A stretch of 41,517 nucleotides of DNA from Marinilabiliales bacterium (GTDB taxonomy: Bacteria > Bacteroidota > Bacteroidia > Bacteroidales > PUMT01). The number at the start of each line of letters is the position of its first letter. Position 1 is the first letter of the stretch. Positions 16,726 through 25,249 of the stretch are shown here, piece by piece. Position numbers and translations under genes: made by a program. The DNA is taken from the NCBI GenBank assembly GCA_007695015.1, contig REEN01000039.1, positions 1 to 41,517 on the forward strand, in the 5' to 3' direction. The notes under the pieces were generated by a model. It was not told the DNA's origin. It did no database searches and worked only from the letters and a program-made list of their open reading frames with translations.

Positions 16726-17841
16726 TCACCTGTCAAGCAAAGAACCGAAATATCTCCAGAAGCTGCGGTGGAAATCCTCTCCGAGATCTCCCGGATACAG
16801 GTCAAGGAATGAATGCTCTGCCTCCTCCCCCGGCCTGAAGGTGATCCTGCTCTCCCTGTCGTACAGGCTGGTAACCTCGGGATGAAACTGGATACCTATC
16901 ACATTGGGGTACCTGGAATGCTCGATCGCCTCAACCACCTTGTTGTCCATGCACCAGGCGGTAACCCGGTAACCTTTGCCGATCAGATCGAGCGCCTGGT
17001 GATGCGAGCTGAGGATAAAAGGGGTGTTGCCATTCCCGCCGGCCACCGCTTCCATATGACTCTCCGGTTCAATTCTTATCCTGTGGAATGTGCGCGCCGC
17101 CACATCAGGATCGGTACGGTAGGCTGACCAGTAGTTCCTGTGCTGGAGGTCACCATCCATCGCAAGCACCTGCTCGACCGTGGTCCTGCCGTATATATCA
17201 AAGGGTATGTCTTGTATCATGGTGCCGCCGGCAGCCACGTTCATTGTCTGCATCCCCAGGCATATTCCCAGAACAGGCATTCCGGGATCATCCTCCAGGA
17301 ACGGGACAAAATCCTCATCCTGGTATCCCCCGGTAAGGTGGAAAAGGAATGAGAGTTCCAGGTAATGCCTGTGCGGGTCGGTAACCACCGTAAGCAGGCT
17401 CATTTCATGTCCGTATACGGCGGGCGGGATATCCGGCCCGCCGAAAAACACAATCCCCCCGGCCATGTTAAATATCTTCCTGAACACCCCGCTGTTCACA
17501 TTTTCTGCAAACAGGAATTGAGGGTCAAGCTGAGCCTCTATCTCCATCAGCCTGACATGGCCGAGTCCCTCCTCCCTGATATACCGTTCAGTAAGTGAAT
17601 AGTCATAATTGCCCTGGCCGCTGTAGACGCCCAGAACAGGCGTTTCAGAACAAACAGGCAGGATGCCCTCAGATGTCAGGTATTGCCAGGTGCCGATATT
17701 GGCCACTGTCGGGTGCATTATTACAACATATTTACCAGGAGAGTTTCCCGCTTCCGCGGAAAGAGCCGCTCCCGGGATTGCGATAACCTGGATAAATAAT
17801 ACAAGAACAAGCAAAAAGAAGTGCCTCTTTGACATAATCAT
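16726..17841 (-). CDS. Exported class I glutamine amidotransferase-like protein (peptidase C26 family)
   Basis: This 371-residue protein has a signal peptide (hydrophobic about 8-28, ALSA cleavage region) and a gamma-glutamyl hydrolase-type GATase1 domain. The nucleophile elbow is LGICLGMQ with Cys194, and the His/Glu pair is in QFHPEV (His320, Glu322), so the triad looks complete. An FFGGPDIPP stretch (about 132-140) matches the PuuD/C26 family. Cytoplasmic PuuD cleaves gamma-Glu-GABA, but an exported version may act on peptides or cell-wall fragments; that is inference. It lies 114 nt downstream of a LytTR gene on the same strand, so that regulator may share or control its transcript. Confidence 0.85.
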   Translation of the reverse strand: MIMSKRHFFLLVLVLFIQVIAIPGAALSAEAGNSPGKYVVIMHPTVANIGTWQYLTSEGILPVCSETPVLGVYSGQGNYDYSLTERYIREEGLGHVRLMEIEAQLDPQFLFAENVNSGVFRKIFNMAGGIVFFGGPDIPPAVYGHEMSLLTVVTDPHRHYLELSFLFHLTGGYQDEDFVPFLEDDPGMPVLGICLGMQTMNVAAGGTMIQDIPFDIYGRTTVEQVLAMDGDLQHRNYWSAYRTDPDVAARTFHRIRIEPESHMEAVAGGNGNTPFILSSHHQALDLIGKGYRVTAWCMDNKVVEAIEHSRYPNVIGIQFHPEVTSLYDRESRITFRPGEEAEHSFLDLYPGDLGEDFHRSFWRYFGSLLDR

Positions 17842-17955
17842 GGTTTTTAATTTAATATACTACGACAGGGAGCAGGGCGGGAGCCCCCCCTTTTGTTAGA
17901 CGCAATATAGTCATAAATTCCTTTACCATGCTGCTGCCCGACAAGCCACAACAGA

Positions 17956-18273
17956 TCAAAGCTGATCGAGGCTGGACAGAAGATCCCTGCCGTACCTCCG
18001 GGAAACGGGTATCCTGTAATCCCTTATTACCGCAAGAAGCTGGGTCCTGTAGTACCTGAAGGCCGCAACCTCTTCCATATTGACAAGGTAACTGCGGTGC
18101 ACCCTTCTGAATCTCCCGGGCGGAAGCAACTGTTCGATACTTTTCAGGGGGAGGTAGATGACCTCCTGGTGACGGTTATCCATAATCATCAGTGAATAAC
18201 CGCAATCACTCTGGAAGTAAAGGGTGCTTCGAAGAACACCGGGGCGCAAAAACCACTCACTGTTATTATTCAT
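17956..18273 (-). CDS. Stand-alone LytTR DNA-binding protein
   Basis: This 105-residue protein is essentially only a LytTR domain. The core FRRVHRSYLVNMEEVAAF (about 55-72) and the terminal IPVSRRYGRDLLSSL (about 88-102) are diagnostic. There is no receiver domain, so it is not a classical two-component regulator; control may come through expression or a partner. LytTR proteins bind short direct repeats. It is followed on the same strand by the amidotransferase-like gene and preceded by a region with a duplicated 41-nt element. A second LytTR gene lies 366 bp upstream in the same orientation. Confidence 0.85.
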   Translation of the reverse strand: MNNNSEWFLRPGVLRSTLYFQSDCGYSLMIMDNRHQEVIYLPLKSIEQLLPPGRFRRVHRSYLVNMEEVAAFRYYRTQLLAVIRDYRIPVSRRYGRDLLSSLDQL

Positions 18274-18398
18274 AATGAATGAGCTTTTTATGCCAGGTTC
18301 GCTGCCAGGCCTGTTACAATTTTATTTCCTGGAAAACATTTCTCTATTAAATTTAAATGAAAATTCACAATTACCGGAACTAAATCACAAATAAATTG

Positions 18399-18578
18399 AT
18401 GAACGGTCAGAATATGCACCTGAGCGGTAAAGAGAAGATTATCCCGGCTGGTAACATAACGACCACTGAGGGCCTAACGGGCCAGTATATGCACCTGAGC
18501 GGTAATGAGAATATTATCCCTTCAGCAACACTTTCCGGCAATAGTGAACCGCAACATTTTACCGGGCTACCTGTATAG
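18399..18578 (+). CDS. Possible small repeated peptide, 59 residues
   Basis: An ATG at 18399 opens a 59-residue frame whose peptide contains the motif MHLSG-(K/N)-E-(K/N)-IIP twice, 25 residues apart. It has no signal peptide, membrane segment or known domain. Of the four differences between the DNA copies, one is silent and three change residues in this frame, which does not argue for selection on the peptide. The opposite strand is also open across the repeat. I list it because a short peptide beside two LytTR regulators would be interesting, but a non-coding element is at least as likely. Confidence 0.22.
   Translation: MNGQNMHLSGKEKIIPAGNITTTEGLTGQYMHLSGNENIIPSATLSGNSEPQHFTGLPV
18405..18520. 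repeat. Direct repeat of a 41-nt element, 75-bp period
   Basis: The copies are 18405-18445 and 18480-18520 and differ at 4 of 41 positions. The core ATATGCACCTGAGCGGTAA is identical in both. The period of 75 is a multiple of three, so the repeat is in phase in any frame. It lies between two LytTR genes and upstream of the 105-residue one, so it may be a regulator binding site or an RNA element. Confidence 0.85.
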
Positions 18579-18639
18579 AACATGTTCTGCAACCAGCTCT
18601 GCTTTCTCAAGGGAACCGGAGCATGCAGGCATTTTTCCT

Positions 18640-19041
18640 TCAGGCCGAAAGGCCGCCATCGCAGGACTTGCTGTCAAGTATTTCCATCAGCATCCCTTTG
18701 CGCCTTCTGGAGACAGGTATCCGGGCGCTTCCCGAAATATCGATGGTATCTTCCGCCGTAAGGCATCTCCCGGCAATTCTCAGGTTCACCAGGTAGTTCC
18801 GGTGGCAGCGGTAAAACTCCCTTTTGCACAGTTTTTGCTCAACCTTGTTAAGCGGTACCTGCGCCCTGGTATGGCGGCCACCGGAATAGACTATCTCTGT
18901 TACGTCATTGTTGTGATAACAGTATATTATCTCATCCCGGTCAATCCTTACGGCACCTGAAGAATCAAACAGCCACAGGCCGGGTACTCCAGGGTTCCGG
19001 AATGGCTGCCGCCTGTTACGGTTGGCTGATCTCTTTCTCAT
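18640..19041 (-). CDS. Stand-alone LytTR DNA-binding protein
   Basis: From the ATG at 19041 this is a 133-residue protein with a basic N-terminus (MRKRSANRNRRQ) and a LytTR domain from about residue 30. The core FYRCHRNYLVNL and the terminal ARIPVSRRRKGMLMEIL are diagnostic. The frame stays open upstream to 19257, and that longer form could encode one membrane helix, but the extra part has no family similarity I recognise, so the short start is preferred. It lacks a receiver domain, like the LytTR gene downstream in the same orientation. Its partner and targets are unknown. Confidence 0.75.
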   Translation of the reverse strand: MRKRSANRNRRQPFRNPGVPGLWLFDSSGAVRIDRDEIIYCYHNNDVTEIVYSGGRHTRAQVPLNKVEQKLCKREFYRCHRNYLVNLRIAGRCLTAEDTIDISGSARIPVSRRRKGMLMEILDSKSCDGGLSA

Positions 19042-19476
19042 TACCTGTAGTTTTTGCAAAACAGTTAATAATATACCGGCCATGCAGATAATTCCGGTCA
19101 ACGGGCCTGATTGATTTAAGCAACACCTTCCTGTTATAAGGTGCATCCTTTTCTGAAATGTGACACCGGTTTTCACTTGATAACTATGCCTGTTACTATC
19201 AACAGTGTTTAATATCCGGGCATATCTATGTGTATATCTGTACCATAACTTTGACAACAGTTGTTATTAACCGGTTTAAACCCTGTTGATAAATTATCTT
19301 CCGGCCTGCATGAAAATGGAGCGGGTTTCCCGGCTGGTTGCCGCTCTTTAAGGGTAATGGAAACGGCCCAAAGAATTGCCCGGATCTGGAACTTGTCAGG
19401 TACCCCGGCAAAACAAAAATTATGTATCTTGGTGCAGTCAAAACCATATTATGATTCCCCGGAAAAATCCCTGGTC
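19042..19476. other. 435-bp intergenic region between divergent genes
   Basis: This region separates the LytTR gene (minus) from the beta-lactamase-family gene (plus) and should hold both promoters. A TATCTTGG near 19430 is only an approximate -7 box and has no -33 partner at the right distance. I see no repeat, RNA gene or convincing coding sequence here. Confidence 0.5.
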
Positions 19477-21099
19477 ATGATAACACATAATACGCTGACA
19501 GGAACATATTGGTTCCGGCACCTGACCTGCATCGCAGTCCTGATAACTATAACCCTGGTTATTACAAACATCAGTCTAAATGCACAAAATGCAACTTGCC
19601 TGGAAGGGCTGGATGAATTTATCGAGAAGGGGATGGCGGACTGGGGAATTCCCGGACTTGCAGTTTCGGTGGTAAAGGACGGTGAAATTATCTATGCCAA
19701 AGGATTTGGTGTAAGGAAGCTGGGTGATACCGCACCGGTTGATGAACATACAGTATTCGGGGTAGCATCGACCACAAAGGCGATGACAGTTACTGCGCTG
19801 GGTATGCTGGTTGACGAAGGCAAGGTCAGTTGGGACGACAGGGTTAGGGATCACCTGCCCTGGTTTGAGCTGTCAGATCCCTGGGCCTCAGATGTTGTAA
19901 CGGTAAGGGACCTGCTGTCACACCGTGTCGGGATCGGGCGAATGACTGGGAACAGGCTGGTGTTTATGCCCAACAGGGACAGGAAAACAATCCTTGACCA
20001 TGTCAGGCACCAGCCTTTTGAAATACCTTTCCGGTCAGGTTACCTCTACAGCAATATGATGTATATGGTCGCGGGACTTGTAATTGAGGCCGCAGCAGGG
20101 ATAAGCTGGGATCAGTTTTTGCCCGAAAGGCTTTTTAAGCCGCTTGGCATGAATTCAGCATCTGTGTCAATAACCAGTATATGCGAACACGACAACGCCG
20201 CGTGGCCCCACCAGGAGATCAACGGAACCATTCAGACGATACCCTGGCGCAACTTCGACAATGTGGGACCTGCAGCATCGGTCAATGCATCTGCCATGGA
20301 TATGGCCAGCTGGATGCTGCTGAACCTGGGTGACCAGGGTGAATATAAAGGAGAGAGACTTGTGAGCAGGCAGGTAATGAATGATATCTTTCAGCCGCAA
20401 TATGCTTTTCCATCAGCAGACCCCATGCACAGCAATTTCACTGCCTATGCCCTGGGCTGGAACAGCGGTTTCTATGAGGACCACCGGATATTCCAGCATG
20501 GAGGTGCCACCGACGGTATTAACTCGATAATTGTCCTGGCCCCCTCACTGGATATGGGGATCTTTGTTGCCGGGAATCTTTTTTGCCAGCTGCGTCCGGC
20601 TATAGTCAGCCACATACTGGATAGGGCTCTCGATATTGAAAGGGACCATGACTGGCACGAGTTGTTCCATAAGCAGTATATGGCCGAAAAAGAGACTCTC
20701 TTCGAGGCCAGAAAAAAAATCGAAGAAGCAAGGGTGACCGGCACAGTCCCTTCGCTCAAGCCCGAAGCCTACACCGGTATGTACCACGACCCGGTATATG
20801 ACGATCTCGAAGTGAGGATTAGCAACGACGGCAACCTGGAATTGTGTTTCTGGGGAGATCCTGATATGGTTGCCACCCTGGAGCACTGGCACTTTGACAC
20901 ATTCCTGGCATCATGGCGCAACCCGGCCATGCGTGAAAAGTTCGTCACCTTCGACATTGACCATGAAGGCAGGGCCAGCCGGCTGAATGTTATTTTCACC
21001 CTCAGGCCCGACATGATTGAAGTCGGACTGTTCCCGTCCGGTTATACACGCACGGTCAGCTATGAACGTCAGAGCAACCAGTTACAATACAAACAATGA
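19477..21099 (+). CDS. Beta-lactamase-family (class C-like) serine hydrolase with DUF3471 domain
   Basis: From the ATG at 19477 this is a 540-residue exported protein with a hydrophobic signal segment (about 14-36). The penicillin-binding/beta-lactamase-like domain has Ser98-Thr-Thr-Lys101 (SxxK), Tyr191-Ser-Asn193 (YxN) and His341-Gly-Gly (replacing KTG), a complete active-site set. The C-terminal part (from about 425, YTGMYHDPVYDDLEV) resembles DUF3471. Such proteins are usually esterases or D-amino-acid peptidases rather than true beta-lactamases. A longer in-frame reading from 19261 is rejected because it pushes the signal segment inwards. NhaC follows 49 nt later on the same strand. Confidence 0.9.
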   Translation: MITHNTLTGTYWFRHLTCIAVLITITLVITNISLNAQNATCLEGLDEFIEKGMADWGIPGLAVSVVKDGEIIYAKGFGVRKLGDTAPVDEHTVFGVASTTKAMTVTALGMLVDEGKVSWDDRVRDHLPWFELSDPWASDVVTVRDLLSHRVGIGRMTGNRLVFMPNRDRKTILDHVRHQPFEIPFRSGYLYSNMMYMVAGLVIEAAAGISWDQFLPERLFKPLGMNSASVSITSICEHDNAAWPHQEINGTIQTIPWRNFDNVGPAASVNASAMDMASWMLLNLGDQGEYKGERLVSRQVMNDIFQPQYAFPSADPMHSNFTAYALGWNSGFYEDHRIFQHGGATDGINSIIVLAPSLDMGIFVAGNLFCQLRPAIVSHILDRALDIERDHDWHELFHKQYMAEKETLFEARKKIEEARVTGTVPSLKPEAYTGMYHDPVYDDLEVRISNDGNLELCFWGDPDMVATLEHWHFDTFLASWRNPAMREKFVTFDIDHEGRASRLNVIFTLRPDMIEVGLFPSGYTRTVSYERQSNQLQYKQ

Positions 21100-21148
21100 A
21101 CTTTGAACTACGCTGCATAAACCGCGGCTGAGAATACAGCTATACCTG

Positions 21149-22624
21149 ATGAGCAAAACAACAAGAGACCCGTCATTGATCCAGGCACTTGTCCCTGTCA
21201 TCTTCCTTATATTTTTCCTCACACTCAACGTCTATTTTTTTGGTGATGACACCCTCTCAGGGGCAAACCAGATAGCCCTCCTGCTTGCTGCTGCAATTGG
21301 CGGAGGCATAGCTGTTTACCTGGGTCATGACTGGTATGATGTACGGAAAAAGATTGTTCAGAGTATCGGATCGGCAATGCCCTCTATGCTGATTCTCCTG
21401 CTCATAGGGTCACTGGCGGGAACGTGGCTTCTCAGCGGTGTTGTTCCTGCAATGATCTATTACGGACTGCAGATATTAAACCCCACCATATTCCTGCTTG
21501 CCTGTGTAGTGGTATCTGCACTTGTTTCGGTGGCAACCGGCAGTTCATGGTCAACTGTTGCAACCATAGGGATAGCCCTGCTCGGTATAGGTAATGCAAT
21601 GGGGTTCAATGAGGGTATGGTTGCCGGAGCCATTATATCAGGCGCATATTTCGGCGATAAGATGTCGCCGCTGTCCGATACCACCAACCTTGCCCCGGCA
21701 ATGGCAGGGACCGATCTTTTCACGCACATCCGCTATATGACCCTTACAACCGGGCCCTCAATTATCATCACCCTGATACTGTTTATGGTGATCGGCTTCT
21801 TTTTCAGTCCCCATGGAGATGGTGCCAGTGTCCGGTCCACCCTTGAAGCTATTGAGAGCAGCTTCACCATTACACCGCTTTTGTTCATCGTACCAGCTGT
21901 TCTGGTAACGATAATAGTAAACAAGGTCCCTCCCCTTCCCTCCCTTCTGGCCGGCACGCTTCTGGGTGCAGTTTTTGCGGTCATTTTTCAGCCACAGGTA
22001 GTGGAGCAGATCTCGGGAGTTACCGGCAACTACCTGAACGCCTCATATATTGCGGTAATGAAAAGCATGTTCGGGAGGATCGCGGTAATCACACCCGACC
22101 CGCAGGTTAACGACCTCCTGAGCACAGGAGGCATGGCAGGAATGCTCAATACAATATGGCTGATAATGACTGCCATGGTATTCGGAGGCGTTATGGAAGC
22201 GGCCGGTATGCTCGTAAAGATAACCAACACCCTGATGCAGTTTGCAAGATCCACAGGATCCCTTGTTGCCACAACCGTCAGCACCTGCCTGTTCTTCAAT
22301 GTCACGGCATCCGACCAGTACATCTCGATAGTGGTGCCGGGAAGGATGTTCGCAAAGACGTACAGGGACAGGGGGCTTAAACCCGAGGTCCTTAGCCGTA
22401 CACTGGAAGATTCGGGAACGGTAACATCGGTGCTTATACCATGGAACACCTGCGGCGCCACACAATCGGCCGTTCTCGGTGTCCCCACCCTTGCTTACCT
22501 GCCATGGGCTTTCTTCAATATAATCAGCCCCTTTATGTCAATATTCATGGCTGCCTTCAATATAAAGATCAGGCGGATCGACGCTGAAAGCAGCGGCAGG
22601 AACATTGAGATGGACGATGATTAG
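21149..22624 (+). CDS. NhaC-family Na+/H+ antiporter
   Basis: This 491-residue multi-pass inner-membrane protein matches the NhaC family. The signature region is ATGSSWSTVATIGIALLGIG followed by SGAYFGDKMSPLSDTTNLAPA, the conserved ion-site region of this family. It has 10 or more hydrophobic segments, including a second conserved block near FFNVTASDQYISIVVPGR. It should exchange external protons for internal Na+, or another substrate-coupled ion pair, since some relatives carry malate/lactate. It follows the beta-lactamase-family gene by 49 nt. With the Na+-NQR operon nearby it fits a sodium-using physiology. It is convergent with the E1 fusion gene. Confidence 0.92.
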   Translation: MSKTTRDPSLIQALVPVIFLIFFLTLNVYFFGDDTLSGANQIALLLAAAIGGGIAVYLGHDWYDVRKKIVQSIGSAMPSMLILLLIGSLAGTWLLSGVVPAMIYYGLQILNPTIFLLACVVVSALVSVATGSSWSTVATIGIALLGIGNAMGFNEGMVAGAIISGAYFGDKMSPLSDTTNLAPAMAGTDLFTHIRYMTLTTGPSIIITLILFMVIGFFFSPHGDGASVRSTLEAIESSFTITPLLFIVPAVLVTIIVNKVPPLPSLLAGTLLGAVFAVIFQPQVVEQISGVTGNYLNASYIAVMKSMFGRIAVITPDPQVNDLLSTGGMAGMLNTIWLIMTAMVFGGVMEAAGMLVKITNTLMQFARSTGSLVATTVSTCLFFNVTASDQYISIVVPGRMFAKTYRDRGLKPEVLSRTLEDSGTVTSVLIPWNTCGATQSAVLGVPTLAYLPWAFFNIISPFMSIFMAAFNIKIRRIDAESSGRNIEMDDD

Positions 22625-22659
22625 TCCTGACCTGGATCACGGGGCCGGCTGCGGCATTG

Positions 22660-25095
22660 TCAGAACAAGCGGGGATATTTGACCGGATCGGACCTGTGCA
22701 TCATCGCATAGGCCATTTCAAACAGGTCCTCTGCATTGGGATTGGAAAAGTAATCGCCGTCAGTTGTGTAAGCCGTTCTGTGATCTTTACCCGATAGCGT
22801 TTGCGGTTCCGCATCAAGATAATAAAAGCCTCCCCTCTCTTCAATTATTTGCTGCATCATATATGCAGTGCCGCCTCCGGGAACGTCCTCATCGAAAAAG
22901 ATTATCCTGCCGGTTTTCTTTAATGATTCGAGTATCAAATCCGGCCTGTCAAACGGGAGCAATGTCTGAACATCTATAAGCTCTGCCGAAATATCAAAAT
23001 CCCTGAGCTGGCCAGCCGCCTCAAGGGCAATCCTGACGCAGGAGCCGTAGGTCACTATGGTAATATCTTCGCCATCACACAAGATCTCCGGCACCCCCAG
23101 GGGAATGCTGAATTCGCCTAAATTGTCAGGCCTTCTCTCCCTGAGCCGGTATCCGTTAAGGGGTTCAATGACAATTGCAGGGTCTTCCCCTTTAAGCAGG
23201 GTATTGTAAAAACCCGTGGCCTGGGTCATGTTTCTGGGAACGCACACATATACGCCCCTTATCGAATTAATTATCATGCTTACCGGCGATCCGGCATGCC
23301 AGATACCTTCAAGTCTGTGACCGCGTGTAACAACTATCACCGGGGCCGTTTGCCCCCCTCTTGTCCGGTAATGCGTGGTAGCGAGGTCATCGCTGAAGGT
23401 CTGCAACGCATAAAGCAGGTAATCAAGATACTGTATCTCAGCAACAGGCCTTAGTCCCCTGAGTGCCATGCCAATGCCCTGTCCGAGAATTGTCGTCTCC
23501 CTGATGCCCGTGTCGGCAACACGAAGTCCGCCATACTTTTTCTGCAATCCTTCATATGACTGGTTCACTCCTCCTATATTCCCTGTATCCTCACCAAAAA
23601 TAAAAATCCGGGGATCCTTTGCAAGTGCGGCATCCCAGAAATCCCTCAGCACTTCGCGCCCGGGGAGCTCCGGAGAGCCTTCACTGAAAACGGCAGGGAC
23701 ACCCTCAACATTCAGTGCTGAGAATTGCGACTCATTATAGAGATGTGTGTTGTACCTTTCGGCATTGTCCTCACCGTTCCGCTTCAGCCAGTTGGTCAGG
23801 TCAGCCTGCAACTTTTCCCTGATCTCGCAATCGGCGCATACATGACGCAGAATCTTTCTGGCAGCACTTATATTGTCCTTCCTTATAGGAGCAATTATCT
23901 TTCTCAGTTCACCCGTTATTGTTCCCGGCTTGTCGTAGCTCTCCCGTTTGCACAGGCAACTGCGGTTGTCAATGATCTTTACCAGGGCATCCCTTTCAAC
24001 AAGCATCGGCCTGGTATATTCCTTCCATGCATCCCTTTTTGCATCCCTAACCTCCTCCTGCATTCTGGCATCAATACCGTCAAGTTCCTCTTCTGTTGCA
24101 ATTTCTGACGACACTATCCATTCCCGCATTTTTCTTATCGGATCGAAATTCTTTTCCCATTCAAGCCTTTCGGCAGATTTATACCTTTCATGAGAACCCG
24201 ATGTGGAATGGCCAAGCGGTTGCGTCATCTCATCAATATGGAAGACAACGGGCACATGCTCACGCCTGCAGATATCAACCCCCTCGGCAAAGATCCGGCA
24301 CAGCTCAGGGTAATCCCAGCCCCTGCCCTTCATGATCACTATTCCCTTATCTGACCCTGCACGTTCAAACCCCTTCAGGGCCTCAGATATGCTCCCCCTG
24401 GCGGTCTGGTACTCCCTGGGAACCGATATGCCGTAACCGTCATCCCAGACGGCCAGGGCGACGGGAACCTGCAATACGGCGGCAGCATTGATAGTTTCCC
24501 AGAAATGTCCTTCCGAAGTGCTTGCATCACCAATGGTGCCGAATGCCACCTCGCTGCCTTTGCTAGTCAGACTTGTAAGACGGTGCAGGTCAGTTATGTT
24601 TCTGAAAAGAACTGAAGCATACGCCAGGCCCAGCAGCCTGGGCATTTGTCCGGCTGTGGGCGATATATCGGCCGATGAGTTCTTTTGCTTCATCAGGTTC
24701 CGCCATGTACCATCCTCATTAAGGCTCCGGGTGGCAAAATGATTATTGAATGACCGGCCGGCATTCGAAGGATTAAGCTTCGGATCCGTATCACCGTAAA
24801 GCTGCGAAAAGAACTCCCTGGCAGTAAACAGCCCGGCTGCCATCATGAAGGTCTGGTCACGGTAATAACCCGACCGCCAGTCACCATCACTGAACTGCTT
24901 TGCAAATGCAATCTGGGCAATCTCCTTCCCGTCGCCAAAAATGCCGAACTTGGCCTTTCCGGTCAGCACCTCCTTGCGCCCTGTAATGCTGAGATTACGG
25001 CTAAGTATGGCAAGGCCGTAGTCGTCGAGCACCTCTTTCCTGAAATCGTCGAATGATAATCCGGCGTTGTGGTCATCGGGCTGTTTTTCCATCAT
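22660..25095 (-). CDS. Fused E1 alpha/beta subunit of a 2-oxoacid dehydrogenase complex
   Basis: This 811-residue thiamine-diphosphate enzyme joins E1-alpha (about 15-400) and E1-beta (about 475-811) in one chain. The alpha part has the ThDP/Mg site beginning GDASTSEGHFWETIN (189 on) and the YGIS stretch. The beta part begins REVLRDFWDAALAKDPRIFIFGEDTG and ends with the usual EDVPGGGTAYMM and DAEPQTL region. It decarboxylates a branched-chain 2-oxoacid or a related substrate and passes the acyl group to E2 lipoyl. Such fusions are common in Bacteroidetes. No E2 or E3 gene is in the window. Start codons lie at 25095 and 25092. It is divergent from the small NqrM-like pair, with a 154-bp shared upstream region. 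Confidence 0.92.
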   Translation of the reverse strand: MMEKQPDDHNAGLSFDDFRKEVLDDYGLAILSRNLSITGRKEVLTGKAKFGIFGDGKEIAQIAFAKQFSDGDWRSGYYRDQTFMMAAGLFTAREFFSQLYGDTDPKLNPSNAGRSFNNHFATRSLNEDGTWRNLMKQKNSSADISPTAGQMPRLLGLAYASVLFRNITDLHRLTSLTSKGSEVAFGTIGDASTSEGHFWETINAAAVLQVPVALAVWDDGYGISVPREYQTARGSISEALKGFERAGSDKGIVIMKGRGWDYPELCRIFAEGVDICRREHVPVVFHIDEMTQPLGHSTSGSHERYKSAERLEWEKNFDPIRKMREWIVSSEIATEEELDGIDARMQEEVRDAKRDAWKEYTRPMLVERDALVKIIDNRSCLCKRESYDKPGTITGELRKIIAPIRKDNISAARKILRHVCADCEIREKLQADLTNWLKRNGEDNAERYNTHLYNESQFSALNVEGVPAVFSEGSPELPGREVLRDFWDAALAKDPRIFIFGEDTGNIGGVNQSYEGLQKKYGGLRVADTGIRETTILGQGIGMALRGLRPVAEIQYLDYLLYALQTFSDDLATTHYRTRGGQTAPVIVVTRGHRLEGIWHAGSPVSMIINSIRGVYVCVPRNMTQATGFYNTLLKGEDPAIVIEPLNGYRLRERRPDNLGEFSIPLGVPEILCDGEDITIVTYGSCVRIALEAAGQLRDFDISAELIDVQTLLPFDRPDLILESLKKTGRIIFFDEDVPGGGTAYMMQQIIEERGGFYYLDAEPQTLSGKDHRTAYTTDGDYFSNPNAEDLFEMAYAMMHRSDPVKYPRLF

Positions 25096-25127
25096 CAGTC
25101 ATTTTCGGGTTTTATGTGCATTACCTG

Positions 25128-25135
25128 CAAATTTA
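25128..25135 (-). promoter_or_regulatory. Possible -7 box (TAAATTTG) of the E1 fusion gene
   Basis: On the minus strand TAAATTTG matches the Bacteroidetes TAnnTTTG box and would give a leader of about 28 nt before the ATG at 25095. A TTTG lies only 13 nt upstream, and none sits at the usual 19-21 nt spacing, so support is partial. Confidence 0.4.
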
Positions 25136-25148
25136 ATAAGAATAATTC

Positions 25149-25182
25149 CAAAGGATTGTTTAAAACAACTTGTAATCCTTTG
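25149..25182. promoter_or_regulatory. 9-bp inverted repeat in a divergent promoter region
   Basis: CAAAGGATT (25149-25157) and AATCCTTTG (25174-25182) are perfect reverse complements 16 nt apart. The dyad sits between the E1 and NqrM-like promoters, 14 nt upstream of the E1 -7 box and 16 nt upstream of the rightward -33 element. It may be an operator controlling one or both. Confidence 0.5.
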
Positions 25183-25198
25183 ATAAACGACGGGGTTT

Positions 25199-25229
25199 TT
25201 TGCACAGAACCCCAATTATGTTATATTTG
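25199..25229 (+). promoter_or_regulatory. Bacteroidetes-type promoter of the small NqrM-like gene
   Basis: TTTG (25199-25202) and TATATTTG (25222-25229) are separated by exactly 19 nt, matching the TTTG-N19/21-TAnnTTTG consensus. Transcription would begin near 25235, about 15 nt before the ATG at 25250. A GGGGTT/AACCCC dyad (25192-25197 and 25208-25213) overlaps the -33 element. Confidence 0.75.
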
Positions 25230-25249
25230 CAGATCCAAAGAGCAGGCTT

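Larger units (their letters stand above)
18274..18639. other. Region between the two LytTR genes with a duplicated element
   Basis: This 366-bp stretch holds the likely promoter of the 105-residue LytTR gene, a duplicated 41-nt element and a short plus-strand frame, each listed separately. The part nearest the LytTR start is AT-rich. I see no clear TAnnTTTG box on the minus strand. Confidence 0.6.

Noticed and set aside
18407-18610. Minus-strand small frame with a repeated GIIFSLPLRCI peptide across the 41-nt repeat.
   Set aside because: It arises from the same 75-bp in-phase repeat and has no independent support; at most one strand would be coding.
19425-19440. TATCTTGG as a promoter for the beta-lactamase-family gene.
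   Set aside because: It deviates from TAnnTTTG and has no TTTG at 19-21 nt upstream.
19261-19476. N-terminal extension of the beta-lactamase-family gene.
   Set aside because: It would bury the signal segment behind 72 unrecognised residues; ATG 19477 gives a normal exported protein.
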